In this document: one piece after another, positions 30,825 to 38,025 of the stretch
Position numbering within the stretch: the stretch's first letter is position 1
Layout: every line of letters starts with the position of its first letter
Assembly (NCBI RefSeq): GCF_016937615.1
Contig: NZ_JAFHKI010000173.1
Location: forward strand, 1-38,025
DNA length: 38,025 nt
Source: Pseudomonas lactucae
Lineage (GTDB): Bacteria > Pseudomonadota > Gammaproteobacteria > Pseudomonadales > Pseudomonadaceae
Direction: 5' to 3'
The notes under the pieces: model-generated
Database searches by the model: none
What the model was told of the DNA's origin: nothing
Seen by the model: the letters and a program-made list of their open reading frames with translations, nothing else
Program-made: the position numbers and the translations under genes

Positions 30825-31865
30825 TCAATGCCTATGGCGATGATGCACATCCGGAAAATGTGCATGACTGTGCCGCATCGGACTGTGCACATGCAAATGA
30901 CTATGCGGCACCGCCGGGTCCCACTCAAAGTCGTGTTCGTGCTGATGATGTTCATCATGTACATGCCTGTGCCCGTGTTCCGTCGGTTCATGTTGATGTT
31001 CATGGGCATGCCGCTCCGTCAGGTGCAGCCACACGCCAACGGCCATCAGTGCTGAGGCAATCCAGAACGCCACGGTGACCGACTCGTCCAACATCACCAG
31101 CGCAATCGCGGCCCCCAGGAAGGGTGCCGTCGAGAAGTAGGCGCCGGTGCGTGCACTGCCCAGTCCGCGCAGCGCGAGCACGAACATCACCAGGCTGATG
31201 CCATAGCCGAGGAACCCCACCAGCAGGATGGGCGCCAGTTGCGCCAGGTCAGGCAGCCGCGCCCCGAGGTACAGCGCCAGGCTGCAATTCACGACACCCG
31301 CGATCAGCCCCTTGGTTCCCGCGATGAACAGCGCGTCAGATGCCGACACCTTGCGTGTCAGGTTGTTGTCGATCCCCCAGCACGCACAGGCGAGCGCCAC
31401 CCCAAGTGGCCCCGTCCAATCAGCGTTCGCGTTGCCACCTTCGGGCCATGACAGCGCCACGCCGCCCAGCACGATCGCGAGCATGCCGAGGACGATGCGG
31501 CGGTCGGCGTTTTCGCGGAAGACGAGCCAGGCGATCACGGCGGTCAGCACCGATTCCAGGTTCAGCATCAGCGAAGCAGTTGCGCCGGCGGTGCGGGTGA
31601 GGCCGAACATCAGCGCCACGGGACCGAGGATGCCACCGAAGGCGATGGCGCCGAGCAGCCAGGGCCATTCAGCTCTGGTGAGCCCGGAAGGTCGCCAACC
31701 GCGGTCGCGGATCAGGCGTACGCCGGCGAGGCCGACGCCACTGCCCAGGTAGAGCAGGCCGGCGAGCAGCACGGGCGAGAGGCCCAGGCCGAGGCTTTTG
31801 GCGAGTGGGGTGCTGGCGCCGAACAAGGCGGCAGCGGCGAGTGCGTATACGATGCTGAGGTTCAT
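30825..31865 (-). CDS. EamA/DMT-type transporter with histidine-rich C-terminal tail
   Basis: 346 aa from ATG 31865 (an upstream frame of 16 codons is rejected because MNLSIVYALAAAALFG begins the first helix). About ten transmembrane helices arranged as two EamA repeats (ASTPLAKSLGLGLSPVLLAG, GATASLMLNLESVLTAVIAWLVFRE, then GSARTGAYFSTAPFLGAAIALVMLDESV). The final 66 residues contain 24 histidines, with many HxH pairs. This tail would sit on the cytoplasmic side and could bind Zn, Ni or Co. Function is likely export or import of a metabolite, with metal sensing or transport suggested only by the tail. Confidence 0.9.
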   Translation of the reverse strand: MNLSIVYALAAAALFGASTPLAKSLGLGLSPVLLAGLLYLGSGVGLAGVRLIRDRGWRPSGLTRAEWPWLLGAIAFGGILGPVALMFGLTRTAGATASLMLNLESVLTAVIAWLVFRENADRRIVLGMLAIVLGGVALSWPEGGNANADWTGPLGVALACACWGIDNNLTRKVSASDALFIAGTKGLIAGVVNCSLALYLGARLPDLAQLAPILLVGFLGYGISLVMFVLALRGLGSARTGAYFSTAPFLGAAIALVMLDESVTVAFWIASALMAVGVWLHLTERHAHEHQHEPTEHGHRHVHDEHHQHEHDFEWDPAVPHSHLHVHSPMRHSHAHFPDVHHRHRH

Positions 31866-31976
31866 GGGCCATCCTCGAAAGTTGGGCCATGATACGTCTC
31901 TCGCTGGGCTCAAGCCCCGGGCATTTTTAACGCATTCACCTTGACTGGGCGGTTTTCCACCTGCTTAACCTCATGA

Positions 31977-32555
31977 CTAAAGCTGCAACCACGCCAGGCT
32001 CCCGAGTACCACGGCAACCCCCGCCGCCGTATACGCCAGGCGCTTCAACCATTCCTTCCTGGTCAGCAAGGTAATGGCCGCCAGTGAAATCGCGATCTGA
32101 ATCGCGGTCATCGCCTGGGCCCAGCGGTGATGCCGGTGCAGTGCCTGTTCCGACTTTTCATCCCATTCCCGGGAGGTGGCCTCCAGTTTTTCCGCCTGTT
32201 TGCGTACCTCTTCCTTCTGGTTTTTGTAACGCTCAATCTCGTCCTTGTAATGCGCCGCGTCCACGCCAGGAATGTGCGTGGCCAGTTCCGCGAGGTTTTG
32301 CCGGCTGGATTTGGCCTGGTAGTAGTTCCACTGGTTGGCGGCGTCGGTCTTGAAGATGGCGGCGTTGTTCTTGTCCATCGCCGCTTCGCTCTCGGTCGAG
32401 CCGGCCTGGTAGCTGAGCATGGCGCCGAGGGTGGCCATCAGTGCGGTCATCACGGCGATACGGCTGGCGAAATTATCCCCACGGGCGTGGGCATGCTCGG
32501 TGGTGTGTTCGATGTGTTTTTCGTGGGGGCTGGGGACTTCAAAGGCTTCGGACAT
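31977..32555 (-). CDS. DUF4337 domain membrane protein
   Basis: 192 aa. A His/Glu-rich N-terminus (HEKHIEHTTEHAHARGDNFA) leads into a first hydrophobic helix (about 33-50). A coiled-coil-like stretch (HYKDEIERYKNQKEEVRKQAEKLEATSREWDEKSEQ) follows, with two further C-terminal helices (about 147-190). The pattern matches DUF4337, membrane proteins of unknown function. It is 111 bases upstream of the EamA gene on the same strand and could share a transcript. No catalytic residues. Confidence 0.85.
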   Translation of the reverse strand: MSEAFEVPSPHEKHIEHTTEHAHARGDNFASRIAVMTALMATLGAMLSYQAGSTESEAAMDKNNAAIFKTDAANQWNYYQAKSSRQNLAELATHIPGVDAAHYKDEIERYKNQKEEVRKQAEKLEATSREWDEKSEQALHRHHRWAQAMTAIQIAISLAAITLLTRKEWLKRLAYTAAGVAVVLGSLAWLQL

Positions 32556-32609
32556 GGGGGCGTCTATGAAGGGACTGAGGGACTCTGATTCTTTACCACG
32601 ACACCTGTC

Positions 32610-32726
32610 TCAAGCCTGTCTGGAACGCCGGATCAGCCGCGTGTACACCGCGATATTGATCAACAGCACTACCGCGCCCGGCCCCCACTGGATCTGTGGC
32701 GTCAGCGAGACGCTACAGCATGGCAT
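32610..32726 (-). CDS. Candidate 38-aa membrane microprotein
   Basis: Open frame from ATG 32726 to TGA 32610, encoding MPCCSVSLTPQIQWGPGAVV followed by LLINIAVYTRLIRRSRQA. One hydrophobic helix of about 14 residues ends in a positively charged tail (RLIRRSR). The ribosome binding site (GAAG four bases from ATG) is poor. It lies in the 271-base gap between the DUF4337 and HAD genes. A longer start in the same frame would overlap the HAD gene and is unlikely. Kept as a low-confidence candidate. Confidence 0.3.
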   Translation of the reverse strand: MPCCSVSLTPQIQWGPGAVVLLINIAVYTRLIRRSRQA

Positions 32727-32826
32727 GCACTTCAAAAAAGAGACGCACAGTCTAAAGGGTTGCCCACACGTCAGCGCGGCCGCTATTGTGCTGAATCCTT
32801 TTAGTTTTCCCCAAGGGTCTGTTGTG

Positions 32827-33498
32827 ATGAATGCTCCGATCAAGGCTGTGATTTTCGATATGGACGGGTTGTTGCTGGACACTGAAGGCATCTACACCGA
32901 AGTCACGCAGATGATCGCTGAACGCTATGGCCGTACCTACGACTGGGGGATCAAGCAATACATCATCGGGCGCGGGGCGCAGGACTTGGCCGATTACGTG
33001 GTCAAGGCGCTGGACTTGCCGATCACACCGGCCCAATTCCTGGAAATTCGTGAGCCGCTGATGAGCGAGCGGTTCCCCAAGGCCCTGGGCATGCCCGGTG
33101 CCGAGGCTCTGGTGCGGCACTTGAAGGCGCACAATATTCCGATTGCGGTGGGCACCAGTTCGTCGCGCCATTCGTTTGGTCACAAGACCACCTTGCACCG
33201 CGAGTGGTTTAGTCTGTTCGACACCATTGTCACTGCGGACGACCCCGAAGTCGGCGCCGCCAAGCCCGCGCCGGACATCTTCCTCACCGCCGCTCGCCGC
33301 CTCGGCGTGGCACCGCAGGATTGCCTGGTGTTCGAAGATTCACCGTTCGGCGTCACCGCCGCCAAGGCCGCCCATATGACTGCCATCGCCGTGCCTGATG
33401 AAGCCATGGCCGACAGCAAATACCAGCACGCCGACCAGATCATCCGCAAACTCGCGGACTTCGACCTGGCAGCCTACGGCCTGCCGCCTCTTCGCTGA
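32827..33498 (+). CDS. HAD superfamily hydrolase (IA subfamily), sugar/nucleotide phosphatase-like
   Basis: 223 aa from ATG 32827. Motif I is DMDGLLLDTE (Asp11 nucleophile, Asp13), motif II GTSSSR, motif III lysine in KPAPDIFLTAARRLG, and motif IV EDSPFGVTAAKAA. The helical cap between residues 18 and 85 marks subfamily I. It resembles the human HDHD1/yeast GS1 type phosphatases (pseudouridine 5'-phosphatase) and 2-deoxyglucose-6-phosphatase. The open frame extends 136 codons upstream but only from 32827 does it match the family. It is followed by a REP-type hairpin that serves as terminator. Confidence 0.9.
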   Translation: MNAPIKAVIFDMDGLLLDTEGIYTEVTQMIAERYGRTYDWGIKQYIIGRGAQDLADYVVKALDLPITPAQFLEIREPLMSERFPKALGMPGAEALVRHLKAHNIPIAVGTSSSRHSFGHKTTLHREWFSLFDTIVTADDPEVGAAKPAPDIFLTAARRLGVAPQDCLVFEDSPFGVTAAKAAHMTAIAVPDEAMADSKYQHADQIIRKLADFDLAAYGLPPLR

Positions 33499-33513
33499 AT
33501 AAACACGGTAAGA

Positions 33514-33546
33514 AAATGTGGGAGGGGCTTGCTCCCTCCCACATTT
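33514..33546. repeat. REP-type hairpin, bidirectional terminator
   Basis: AAATGTGGGAGGG (33514-33526) is an exact reverse complement of CCCTCCCACATTT (33534-33546) with the 7-base loop GCTTGCT. This 13-bp stem is between the convergent HAD and SDR genes. It shares its sequence with the repeats at 12529, 20325, 25174 and 38014. Confidence 0.85.
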
Positions 33547-33570
33547 GGCTGTGCATTTCTCCCTAAAAAT

Positions 33571-34317
33571 CTACGCGCTGAAGCCACCATCGATAGTCAG
33601 GCTGGCCCCGGTGATGTACCCGGCCTCAGGTCCTGCAAGGTAAGCCACAAAACTGGCGATCTCCTCCACGTGCCCATACCGTCCCACCGCCATCAACCCA
33701 ATCAAACTGTCGGCAAAATCACTGCTCGCCGGGTTCATGTCGGTGTCCACCGGCCCAGGCTGCACATTGTTGACGGTGATGCCCCGTGGCCCCAGGTCCC
33801 GGGCCAAGCCTTTGGTCAGTCCCACCAGCGCCGACTTGCTCATCGCATAGGTCGCCCCGCCGGCGAACGGCATGCGTTCGGCGTTGGTACTGCCGATATT
33901 GATCACCCGGCCACCTTCACCCATATGCCGTGCCGCTTCCTGGGTAGCGATAAACACGCTGCGCACGTTGATTGCCAGGGTCTGGTCGAAGTCTTCCAGC
34001 TTGAAGTCTTCCAGCGGGGCGATGACCAGCACGCCGGCGTTATTCACCAGGATGTCCAGGCGTCCGAAGGCTTCGACGGTGGCGTTGATCGCGTTGCGAA
34101 TGGCCGTGGCGTCGGCACTGTCGGCGTCAATCGCCAGGGCTTTGCCGCCGGCGCTGATCACGCTGTCCTGCAGTGCTTGAGCCTTGGCGGCGGAACTGAC
34201 GTAGGTAAAGGCGACGGCCGCACCCTGCGCGGCGAGGCGTTGGACAATGGCGGCGCCGATGCCGCGGGAACCGCCCTGAATCAAGGCGACTTTGCCGCTG
34301 AGGTTTGTTGTGGTCAT
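33571..34317 (-). CDS. Short-chain dehydrogenase/reductase (SDR)
   Basis: 248 aa from ATG 34317 with GGAG close upstream. NAD(P) motif QGGSRGIG at 14-21, NNAG at 92-95, catalytic Ser143, Tyr157 and Lys161 (YAMSK). Length and motifs fit classical SDRs of the 3-oxoacyl-ACP reductase/glucose dehydrogenase type. The substrate is unknown. It is transcribed divergently from a LysR-type regulator 125 bases away, and its regulation by that protein is the usual arrangement. Confidence 0.93.
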   Translation of the reverse strand: MTTTNLSGKVALIQGGSRGIGAAIVQRLAAQGAAVAFTYVSSAAKAQALQDSVISAGGKALAIDADSADATAIRNAINATVEAFGRLDILVNNAGVLVIAPLEDFKLEDFDQTLAINVRSVFIATQEAARHMGEGGRVINIGSTNAERMPFAGGATYAMSKSALVGLTKGLARDLGPRGITVNNVQPGPVDTDMNPASSDFADSLIGLMAVGRYGHVEEIASFVAYLAGPEAGYITGASLTIDGGFSA

Positions 34318-34415
34318 GTCGATCTCCTGAAGGTTCAAGGCGGGAAGCCTTGGTGTGGAGCTGAGTATCGACTTCGCTCATCCGTACCGGTAGACCGGGA
34401 TTGCTATAGTCTGTG

Positions 34416-34430
34416 TAAACCAAAAGTTTA
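34416..34430. promoter_or_regulatory. LysR-type operator TAAAC-N5-GTTTA
   Basis: A 15-base interrupted dyad in the divergent SDR/LysR spacer, with T...A spacing typical of LysR binding boxes. It lies 12 bases before the LysR gene start, consistent with autoregulation. A second motif, ACCGGTAGACCGG, is at 34386-34398. Confidence 0.4.
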
Positions 34431-34442
34431 GAGTGAGGCCCG

Positions 34443-35366
34443 ATGGAGAGCTTTGGCAGTATCGAATGTTTCGTGCGCAGCGCCGAAGGCGGCAGTTTCG
34501 CCGAAGCCGCCCGTCACCTGAGCCTGACGCCTGCGGCGGTGGGTAAAAGCGTGGCCAAGCTGGAAGCGCGACTGGGTGTGCGGTTGTTCCAGCGCAGTAC
34601 CCGCCGCCTCACGCTGACCGAGGCCGGCAAGCTGTTCCTCGAAGAAGTCGGCGGCAGCCTTATCACCATCCAGAATGCCGTGGCCAACCTGGCCAGCGCC
34701 GAGGGTCGACCGGTGGGCACGCTCAAGGTCAGCATGGGCACGGTGTTTGGCAACCGCTATGTGGTCCCTCTGCTGGGGGCGTTCATGGCACGTTTTCCGG
34801 ATATCAGCCCGGACTGGCATTTCGATAACCGACAGGTCGATCTGATCGGCCAGGGCTTCGATGCCGCCATCGGCGGTGGTTTTGAACTGCCTCAGGGCGT
34901 GGTGGCGCGCAAGTTGGCTCCGGCGCACCGCGTGCTGGTGGCCTCGCCGGATTACCTGGCGACACGTCCGCCCGTGTTGGCGCCAGAGGATTTGGCGCGC
35001 TGCAACGGCATTCTCATCCGTTCTCCGCAAACCGGCCGTATACGTTCCTGGCAATTGACCAGCATTGAGCGTGACCACCGCCCGCTGGCGCTCAAACCCG
35101 GCATGACCATGAGCGACTCCGAAGCCGCCTGCTGCGCCAGCGCGCAGGGCCTGGGTATTGCGTTGGTCAGCATGCCCATGGCCGTGCCGTTTCTCGACAG
35201 CGTTGCGGTGGTGCGGGTGTTGCCCGACTGGTATGTCGACGACGGCAATATTTCCATCTACTACGCCGAGCACAAACTGCTGCCCGGCAAGACCCGCGCG
35301 TTTGTGGATTTCATCATCGAGCAGTTCGCCGAGCAGAAATTGGGACAGAGGTTCAGCGCGATCTAA
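34443..35366 (+). CDS. LysR family transcriptional regulator
   Basis: 307 aa. The N-terminal winged helix-turn-helix (1-60) has SFAEAARHLSLTPAAVGKSVAKLEARLGVRLFQRSTRRLTLTEAG split over its two helices. The linker and two-lobed substrate-binding effector domain (about 90-300) follow. It is in the group of LysR proteins that control a divergent oxidoreductase, here the SDR gene. The inducer is unknown. Its stop is 20 bases before the convergent racemase-like gene's end. Confidence 0.94.
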   Translation: MESFGSIECFVRSAEGGSFAEAARHLSLTPAAVGKSVAKLEARLGVRLFQRSTRRLTLTEAGKLFLEEVGGSLITIQNAVANLASAEGRPVGTLKVSMGTVFGNRYVVPLLGAFMARFPDISPDWHFDNRQVDLIGQGFDAAIGGGFELPQGVVARKLAPAHRVLVASPDYLATRPPVLAPEDLARCNGILIRSPQTGRIRSWQLTSIERDHRPLALKPGMTMSDSEAACCASAQGLGIALVSMPMAVPFLDSVAVVRVLPDWYVDDGNISIYYAEHKLLPGKTRAFVDFIIEQFAEQKLGQRFSAI

Positions 35367-35385
35367 AGCCAGGCACATTTGGTTT

Positions 35386-36114
35386 TCAGTGGCCAAACTT
35401 GCCCGGCCAGCCAATGACCTTTTTAGGCCTCGGCGGCGCATAGGTCCTGATCTTCGACGTCGACAACCCTAACCGTACCAACGATTCGGCAATCGTCACC
35501 GCCGCCGTCACCCCATCCACCACCGGTACGCCGGTGCGCTGGCGAATCTGTTCATCCAGCCCGGCCATGCCGCCGCAGCCCAGGCAGATCACTTCGGCCT
35601 TGTCTTCGCGAATGGCCAACTCCGCCTGGCGCACGATGGCTTCCATGGCGGCCAGCGGGTCTTCTTCCAACTCCAGCACCGCCATGCCACTGGCCCTTAC
35701 CGAGGCGCAGCGCTGGTACAGACCGGCCAGTTTCAGGCGGTCTTCGATCAACGGCACAGTGCGGTCCAGGGTGGTGACCACCGAATAGACGTGGCCAAGG
35801 AACATTGCCGTGCTGGCGGCGGCTTCGGTGATGTCCACCACGGGCACGTTGAGCAGTTCCTGCAAGCCTTCGCGGCCGTGTTCGCCGTAACCGGCCTGGA
35901 TCACCGCGTCGAAGGGCTGGTCGTAGGCCATCACCCGGTCCATCACCGCGATGGCCGCCAGGTAGCTTTCAAAATTGCCCTCCACCGATTCGGCGCCGAA
36001 GTACGGGGTGAGCCCGACGATTTCGGTGCCCGGAGCAGCCACCGCCCGCGCTTGCTCGGCGATGGTTTCGGTAATGGATTCAGTGGTGTTGACGTTGACC
36101 ACGAGGATACGCAT
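35386..36114 (-). CDS. Asp/Glu/hydantoin racemase family protein, first catalytic Cys replaced
   Basis: 242 aa from ATG 36114. The family fold is evident in MRILVVNVNTTESITETIAE, VVDITEAA and ICLGCGGMAGL. Hydantoin racemases use two cysteines, one after a beta-strand (usually ACFGD) and one in (L)GC(A/G)GM. Here the first position is Gly75 (QAGYGEHG) while Cys180 is present. So classic two-base racemisation looks unlikely, and another enzyme or binding role must be considered. It starts 13 bases after the NCS1 permease on the same strand, so the substrate of that transporter is probably the substrate here too. Confidence 0.85.
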   Translation of the reverse strand: MRILVVNVNTTESITETIAEQARAVAAPGTEIVGLTPYFGAESVEGNFESYLAAIAVMDRVMAYDQPFDAVIQAGYGEHGREGLQELLNVPVVDITEAAASTAMFLGHVYSVVTTLDRTVPLIEDRLKLAGLYQRCASVRASGMAVLELEEDPLAAMEAIVRQAELAIREDKAEVICLGCGGMAGLDEQIRQRTGVPVVDGVTAAVTIAESLVRLGLSTSKIRTYAPPRPKKVIGWPGKFGH

Positions 36115-36127
36115 GGAGTGTCCTTGA

Positions 36128-37657
36128 TTAATGACTGACGTTATCGACTGCAATGCTTTCGCCGCTGACATCGGCGTAGAACACCTGGCGCTTGGCGATC
36201 AGCAGGTACAGCAACCCTGCAATACCGGCGCCAAACAGCCAGGAAAACGGTGCGACACCGGCAAACCCCGGCAACAGTGCCAGCAGGATGGCGATCACCG
36301 CCGCCGGAACAAAAGCCGCCACCGCGCGCAGATTGACCCCGTGGCTGTAGTAATAAACGCCTTTGGGGTCTTCGCTGTACAACTGCGGCACATCCACCTG
36401 GCTTTTACGGATCAGCCAGTAGTCGACCATGATCACCCCATAGAGCGGACCCAGCAGCGCGCCCAGGCCGGAGAGGAAGTACACAATCACCAGCGGACTG
36501 TTGTAGAGGTTCCACGGCAGGATCAACACCGCCATGGTGGCGCTGATCAAGCCGGCGCGGCGGAAGTTCAGGTACCTGGGCGCGAGGTTGCTCAGTACAA
36601 AAGCCGGCGCGACGAAGTTGGCCATGATGTTCACCGCCACGGTGACAATCAGGAACGCCAGGCAGCCGAGCACCACGAAGAAGGTGTTGGGGATGGCGGC
36701 GATGATTTCAGTAGGGCTTTCGATCACCCGGCCATTGAGTTGGAATTGCCCGCCGCACAGCAGCACGGTGATGGCGGCGAACACCAGGATGTTCACCGGC
36801 AAGCCCCAGAAGTTGCCGACCTGGATGGTCCTGCGGCACGGCGAGGAGCGAGCGAAGTCACAGAAGTTGAGGATCAGCGTGCCGTAGATCGCCAACCACA
36901 GTGCGCCGCCGGCAAAGATATTGCGCCACATCTCGCCACCGCTGAGCGGTTCGCGAATCGACCAGGCAATGTTGCCGCCTGCCTGGAAGTACATCCAGCC
37001 GGCCAGCGCAGCCATCGTCGCCAGAATCACCGGCCCGGCGAAGCCTTCATAGCGCCGCACCATCTCCATGCCGTAGGCCAGGATTACCAGTTGCACGAAC
37101 CAGATCACGACAAAACAGGCCCAGCCCAGGGTGGACAAACCCAGGATCGCGTTGTGGTCATAGTCGGCGAACCCTGGATGAATCGCCGTCAGCAGCACGC
37201 GCAAGACCACCGAGGCCAGGTAGGTCTGGATACCAAACCAGGCAATTGCAATCACCGCGCGAATCAACGCTGGAATCTGCGCACCGTGAATGCCGAAGCT
37301 GATACGGCTGATCACCGGAAACGGCACGCCCGTCTTCTGGCCCATATACCCCGACAGGTTCATGAAGAAGTACACCAGCGCCGCGCCGATCCCCAATGAC
37401 AGCACGATTTGCCAACCGCCCAGGCCCAGCGCATACAGGCCGATGGCGAACGAGTAATTGGCGATGTTGTGCACGTCGTTGGTCCACAGCGCGAAGATGC
37501 TGTAGCGCCCCCAGCGCCGACCCTCGAGCTTGGTCGGAGCCAGGTCCTTGTTGTGCAGGCGTGGACTGAGCACCAGCGGGCCGGGGCTGGCGGCTTCGGG
37601 GGTCAGGGTGGAGGAGGGCAGATCCAGTGCGAGGTCATTCGACAGGCTTGTACGCAT
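36128..37657 (-). CDS. NCS1 family nucleobase/hydantoin/allantoin permease
   Basis: 509 aa from ATG 37657, with GGAG ending nine bases upstream (a GTG start 18 bases earlier is possible). Twelve transmembrane helices are expected. The family regions LWTNDVHNIANYSFAIGL, SGYMGQKTGVPFPVISRISFGIHGA and GPLYGVIMVDYWLIRK are clear. NCS1 proteins use Na+ or H+ to import purines, pyrimidines, hydantoins or allantoin. The pairing with a hydantoin-racemase-family gene favours hydantoin, allantoin or a related cyclic ureide. An upstream TTGTATACAA palindrome may bind its regulator. Confidence 0.93.
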   Translation of the reverse strand: MRTSLSNDLALDLPSSTLTPEAASPGPLVLSPRLHNKDLAPTKLEGRRWGRYSIFALWTNDVHNIANYSFAIGLYALGLGGWQIVLSLGIGAALVYFFMNLSGYMGQKTGVPFPVISRISFGIHGAQIPALIRAVIAIAWFGIQTYLASVVLRVLLTAIHPGFADYDHNAILGLSTLGWACFVVIWFVQLVILAYGMEMVRRYEGFAGPVILATMAALAGWMYFQAGGNIAWSIREPLSGGEMWRNIFAGGALWLAIYGTLILNFCDFARSSPCRRTIQVGNFWGLPVNILVFAAITVLLCGGQFQLNGRVIESPTEIIAAIPNTFFVVLGCLAFLIVTVAVNIMANFVAPAFVLSNLAPRYLNFRRAGLISATMAVLILPWNLYNSPLVIVYFLSGLGALLGPLYGVIMVDYWLIRKSQVDVPQLYSEDPKGVYYYSHGVNLRAVAAFVPAAVIAILLALLPGFAGVAPFSWLFGAGIAGLLYLLIAKRQVFYADVSGESIAVDNVSH

Positions 37658-37724
37658 TCCGGCAGGCTCCAGCACATCTGCAGCAAAGCGGCGGATGGCA
37701 AGGTGTATGTAGGTTTTGTATTTA

Positions 37725-37734
37725 TTGTATACAA
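37725..37734. promoter_or_regulatory. TTGTATACAA palindrome upstream of NCS1 permease
   Basis: A perfect 10-bp palindrome 68 bases before the permease start codon. TTGTATACAA-like sites are recognised by GntR (FadR/VanR subfamily) repressors. No such regulator lies in the window, so it may be encoded beyond the edge. Confidence 0.4.
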
Positions 37735-37739
37735 AGCGT

Positions 37740-38013
37740 TTCCCACCTTAAGCCACATGCGTGCCAGTTTTGGATCTATGAAAATCGTGGGTAATTTCGT
37801 TTTTGAGATTGTGTTAAATAAATGGCTGAATTTTAAGAAATATAAATTGACCGTTTGAACAGGTATTTATTTTTTGTTTTGGAGGTACGTTATTTAATGA
37901 ACACATTGCGTGGGAAATAAATGTTACCTATTGGTGCAAGGGTGCATTAATTGCACACATAAATGACACTTAATGTTACATATGTGTGTACAGTTTATGG
38001 CCTAACACAAAAC
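37740..38013. other. AT-rich non-coding stretch at the right edge
   Basis: This segment is visibly far richer in A and T than the rest of the window and has no ORF of gene length. Two very short frames (7 codons at 37897-37920 after a GGAGG at 37881-37885, and 9 codons at 37921-37950) are present and probably by chance. GTGCA-N5-TGCAC at 37942-37956 is an inverted repeat. It may be the upstream region of a gene beyond the window, or part of a low-GC island. Confidence 0.5.
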
Positions 38014-38025
38014 AAATGTGGGAGG
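38014..38025. repeat. AAATGTGGGAGG repeat start at the window edge
   Basis: The last 12 bases match the head of the repeat family seen at 12529, 20325, 25174 and 33514. The copy is cut by the window end, so whether it pairs with a mirror arm cannot be seen. Confidence 0.6.

Noticed and set aside
34428..35441. 337-codon minus-strand ORF opposite the LysR gene
   Set aside because: It covers LysR and the start of the next intergenic region; no recognisable domain.
36131..37399. 422-codon plus-strand ORF opposite the NCS1 permease
   Set aside because: Gln/His/Arg-rich translation of the complement of membrane-helix codons; a shadow.
37897..37950. Two tiny ORFs (7 and 9 codons) after a GGAGG
   Set aside because: Too short to support as genes; the AT-rich context makes such frames common by chance, so only noted.
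1..38025. CRISPR arrays, phage or transposase genes
   Set aside because: No regularly spaced direct repeats, integrase, capsid or transposase motifs were seen; repeats present are REP-type.

Overview
The window reads as chromosomal DNA of a fluorescent pseudomonad (Pseudomonas fluorescens group). The reasons are the high GC content, the araH-type sugar permease tail, etfBA divergent from ETF-ubiquinone oxidoreductase, a DUF4398/OmpA lipoprotein pair, several copies of the 'AATGTGGGAGGGGGCTTGC' intergenic repeat, and long antisense shadow ORFs typical of GC-rich third positions. I see no phage, transposon, plasmid or CRISPR signature. About 36 genes were identified, mostly metabolic and regulatory housekeeping/accessory genes, plus one tRNA-Ser(GGA).

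Layout. 1-4.9 kb: end of an AraH-like permease, an IclR regulator, a zinc alcohol dehydrogenase (YahK-like) divergent from an AraC-type regulator broken by a one-base frameshift, and a MocR (GntR/aminotransferase) regulator. 5-6.5 kb: a BenE-type transporter divergent from that MocR gene across an AT-rich spacer full of inverted repeats. 6.5-10.5 kb: ETF-ubiquinone oxidoreductase (minus) facing away from etfBA (plus), with a strong sigma70 promoter and a PsrA-like operator between them. 10.5-12.5 kb: periplasmic binding protein, DUF4398 lipoprotein and OmpA-like lipoprotein. 12.8-16.8 kb: a second MocR regulator, a Lys/Ala-rich exported protein, a YkgJ-like Cys cluster protein, a START-domain protein, a small hypothetical and RraB.

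17.1-20.3 kb: a tight three-gene operon (circularly permuted ATP-grasp, alpha-E, transglutaminase). It is preceded by what looks like a sigma54 -24/-12 promoter (GG-N10-GC) and an NtrC-type inverted repeat. The chemistry of this gene set is poorly described in general, and this is the most interesting signal here. 20.3-27.7 kb: a cytochrome c fused to an oxidoreductase-like domain, a probable 31-aa membrane microprotein, a thiolase/FadJ-type beta-oxidation pair, a class I glutamine amidotransferase, CorA and PlsC-type acyltransferase. 27.9-30.8 kb: a frameshifted crotonase, tRNA-Ser with a clear promoter and terminator, and a Cache-GGDEF diguanylate cyclase.

30.8-38.0 kb: an EamA transporter with a 24-histidine tail, a DUF4337 protein, a HAD phosphatase, a short-chain dehydrogenase divergent from a LysR regulator, and an NCS1 permease followed by an Asp/Glu/hydantoin-racemase-family protein whose first catalytic cysteine is a glycine. 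The last ~280 bases are AT-rich and apparently non-coding.

Functional links: several units are regulator-target pairs inferred from divergent arrangement (AraC/ADH, MocR/BenE, LysR/SDR). ETF-QO, etfBA and the thiolase/FadJ pair all serve fatty-acid oxidation, but they are not contiguous. All assignments rest on reading the sequence and recalled family motifs; no database search was run.
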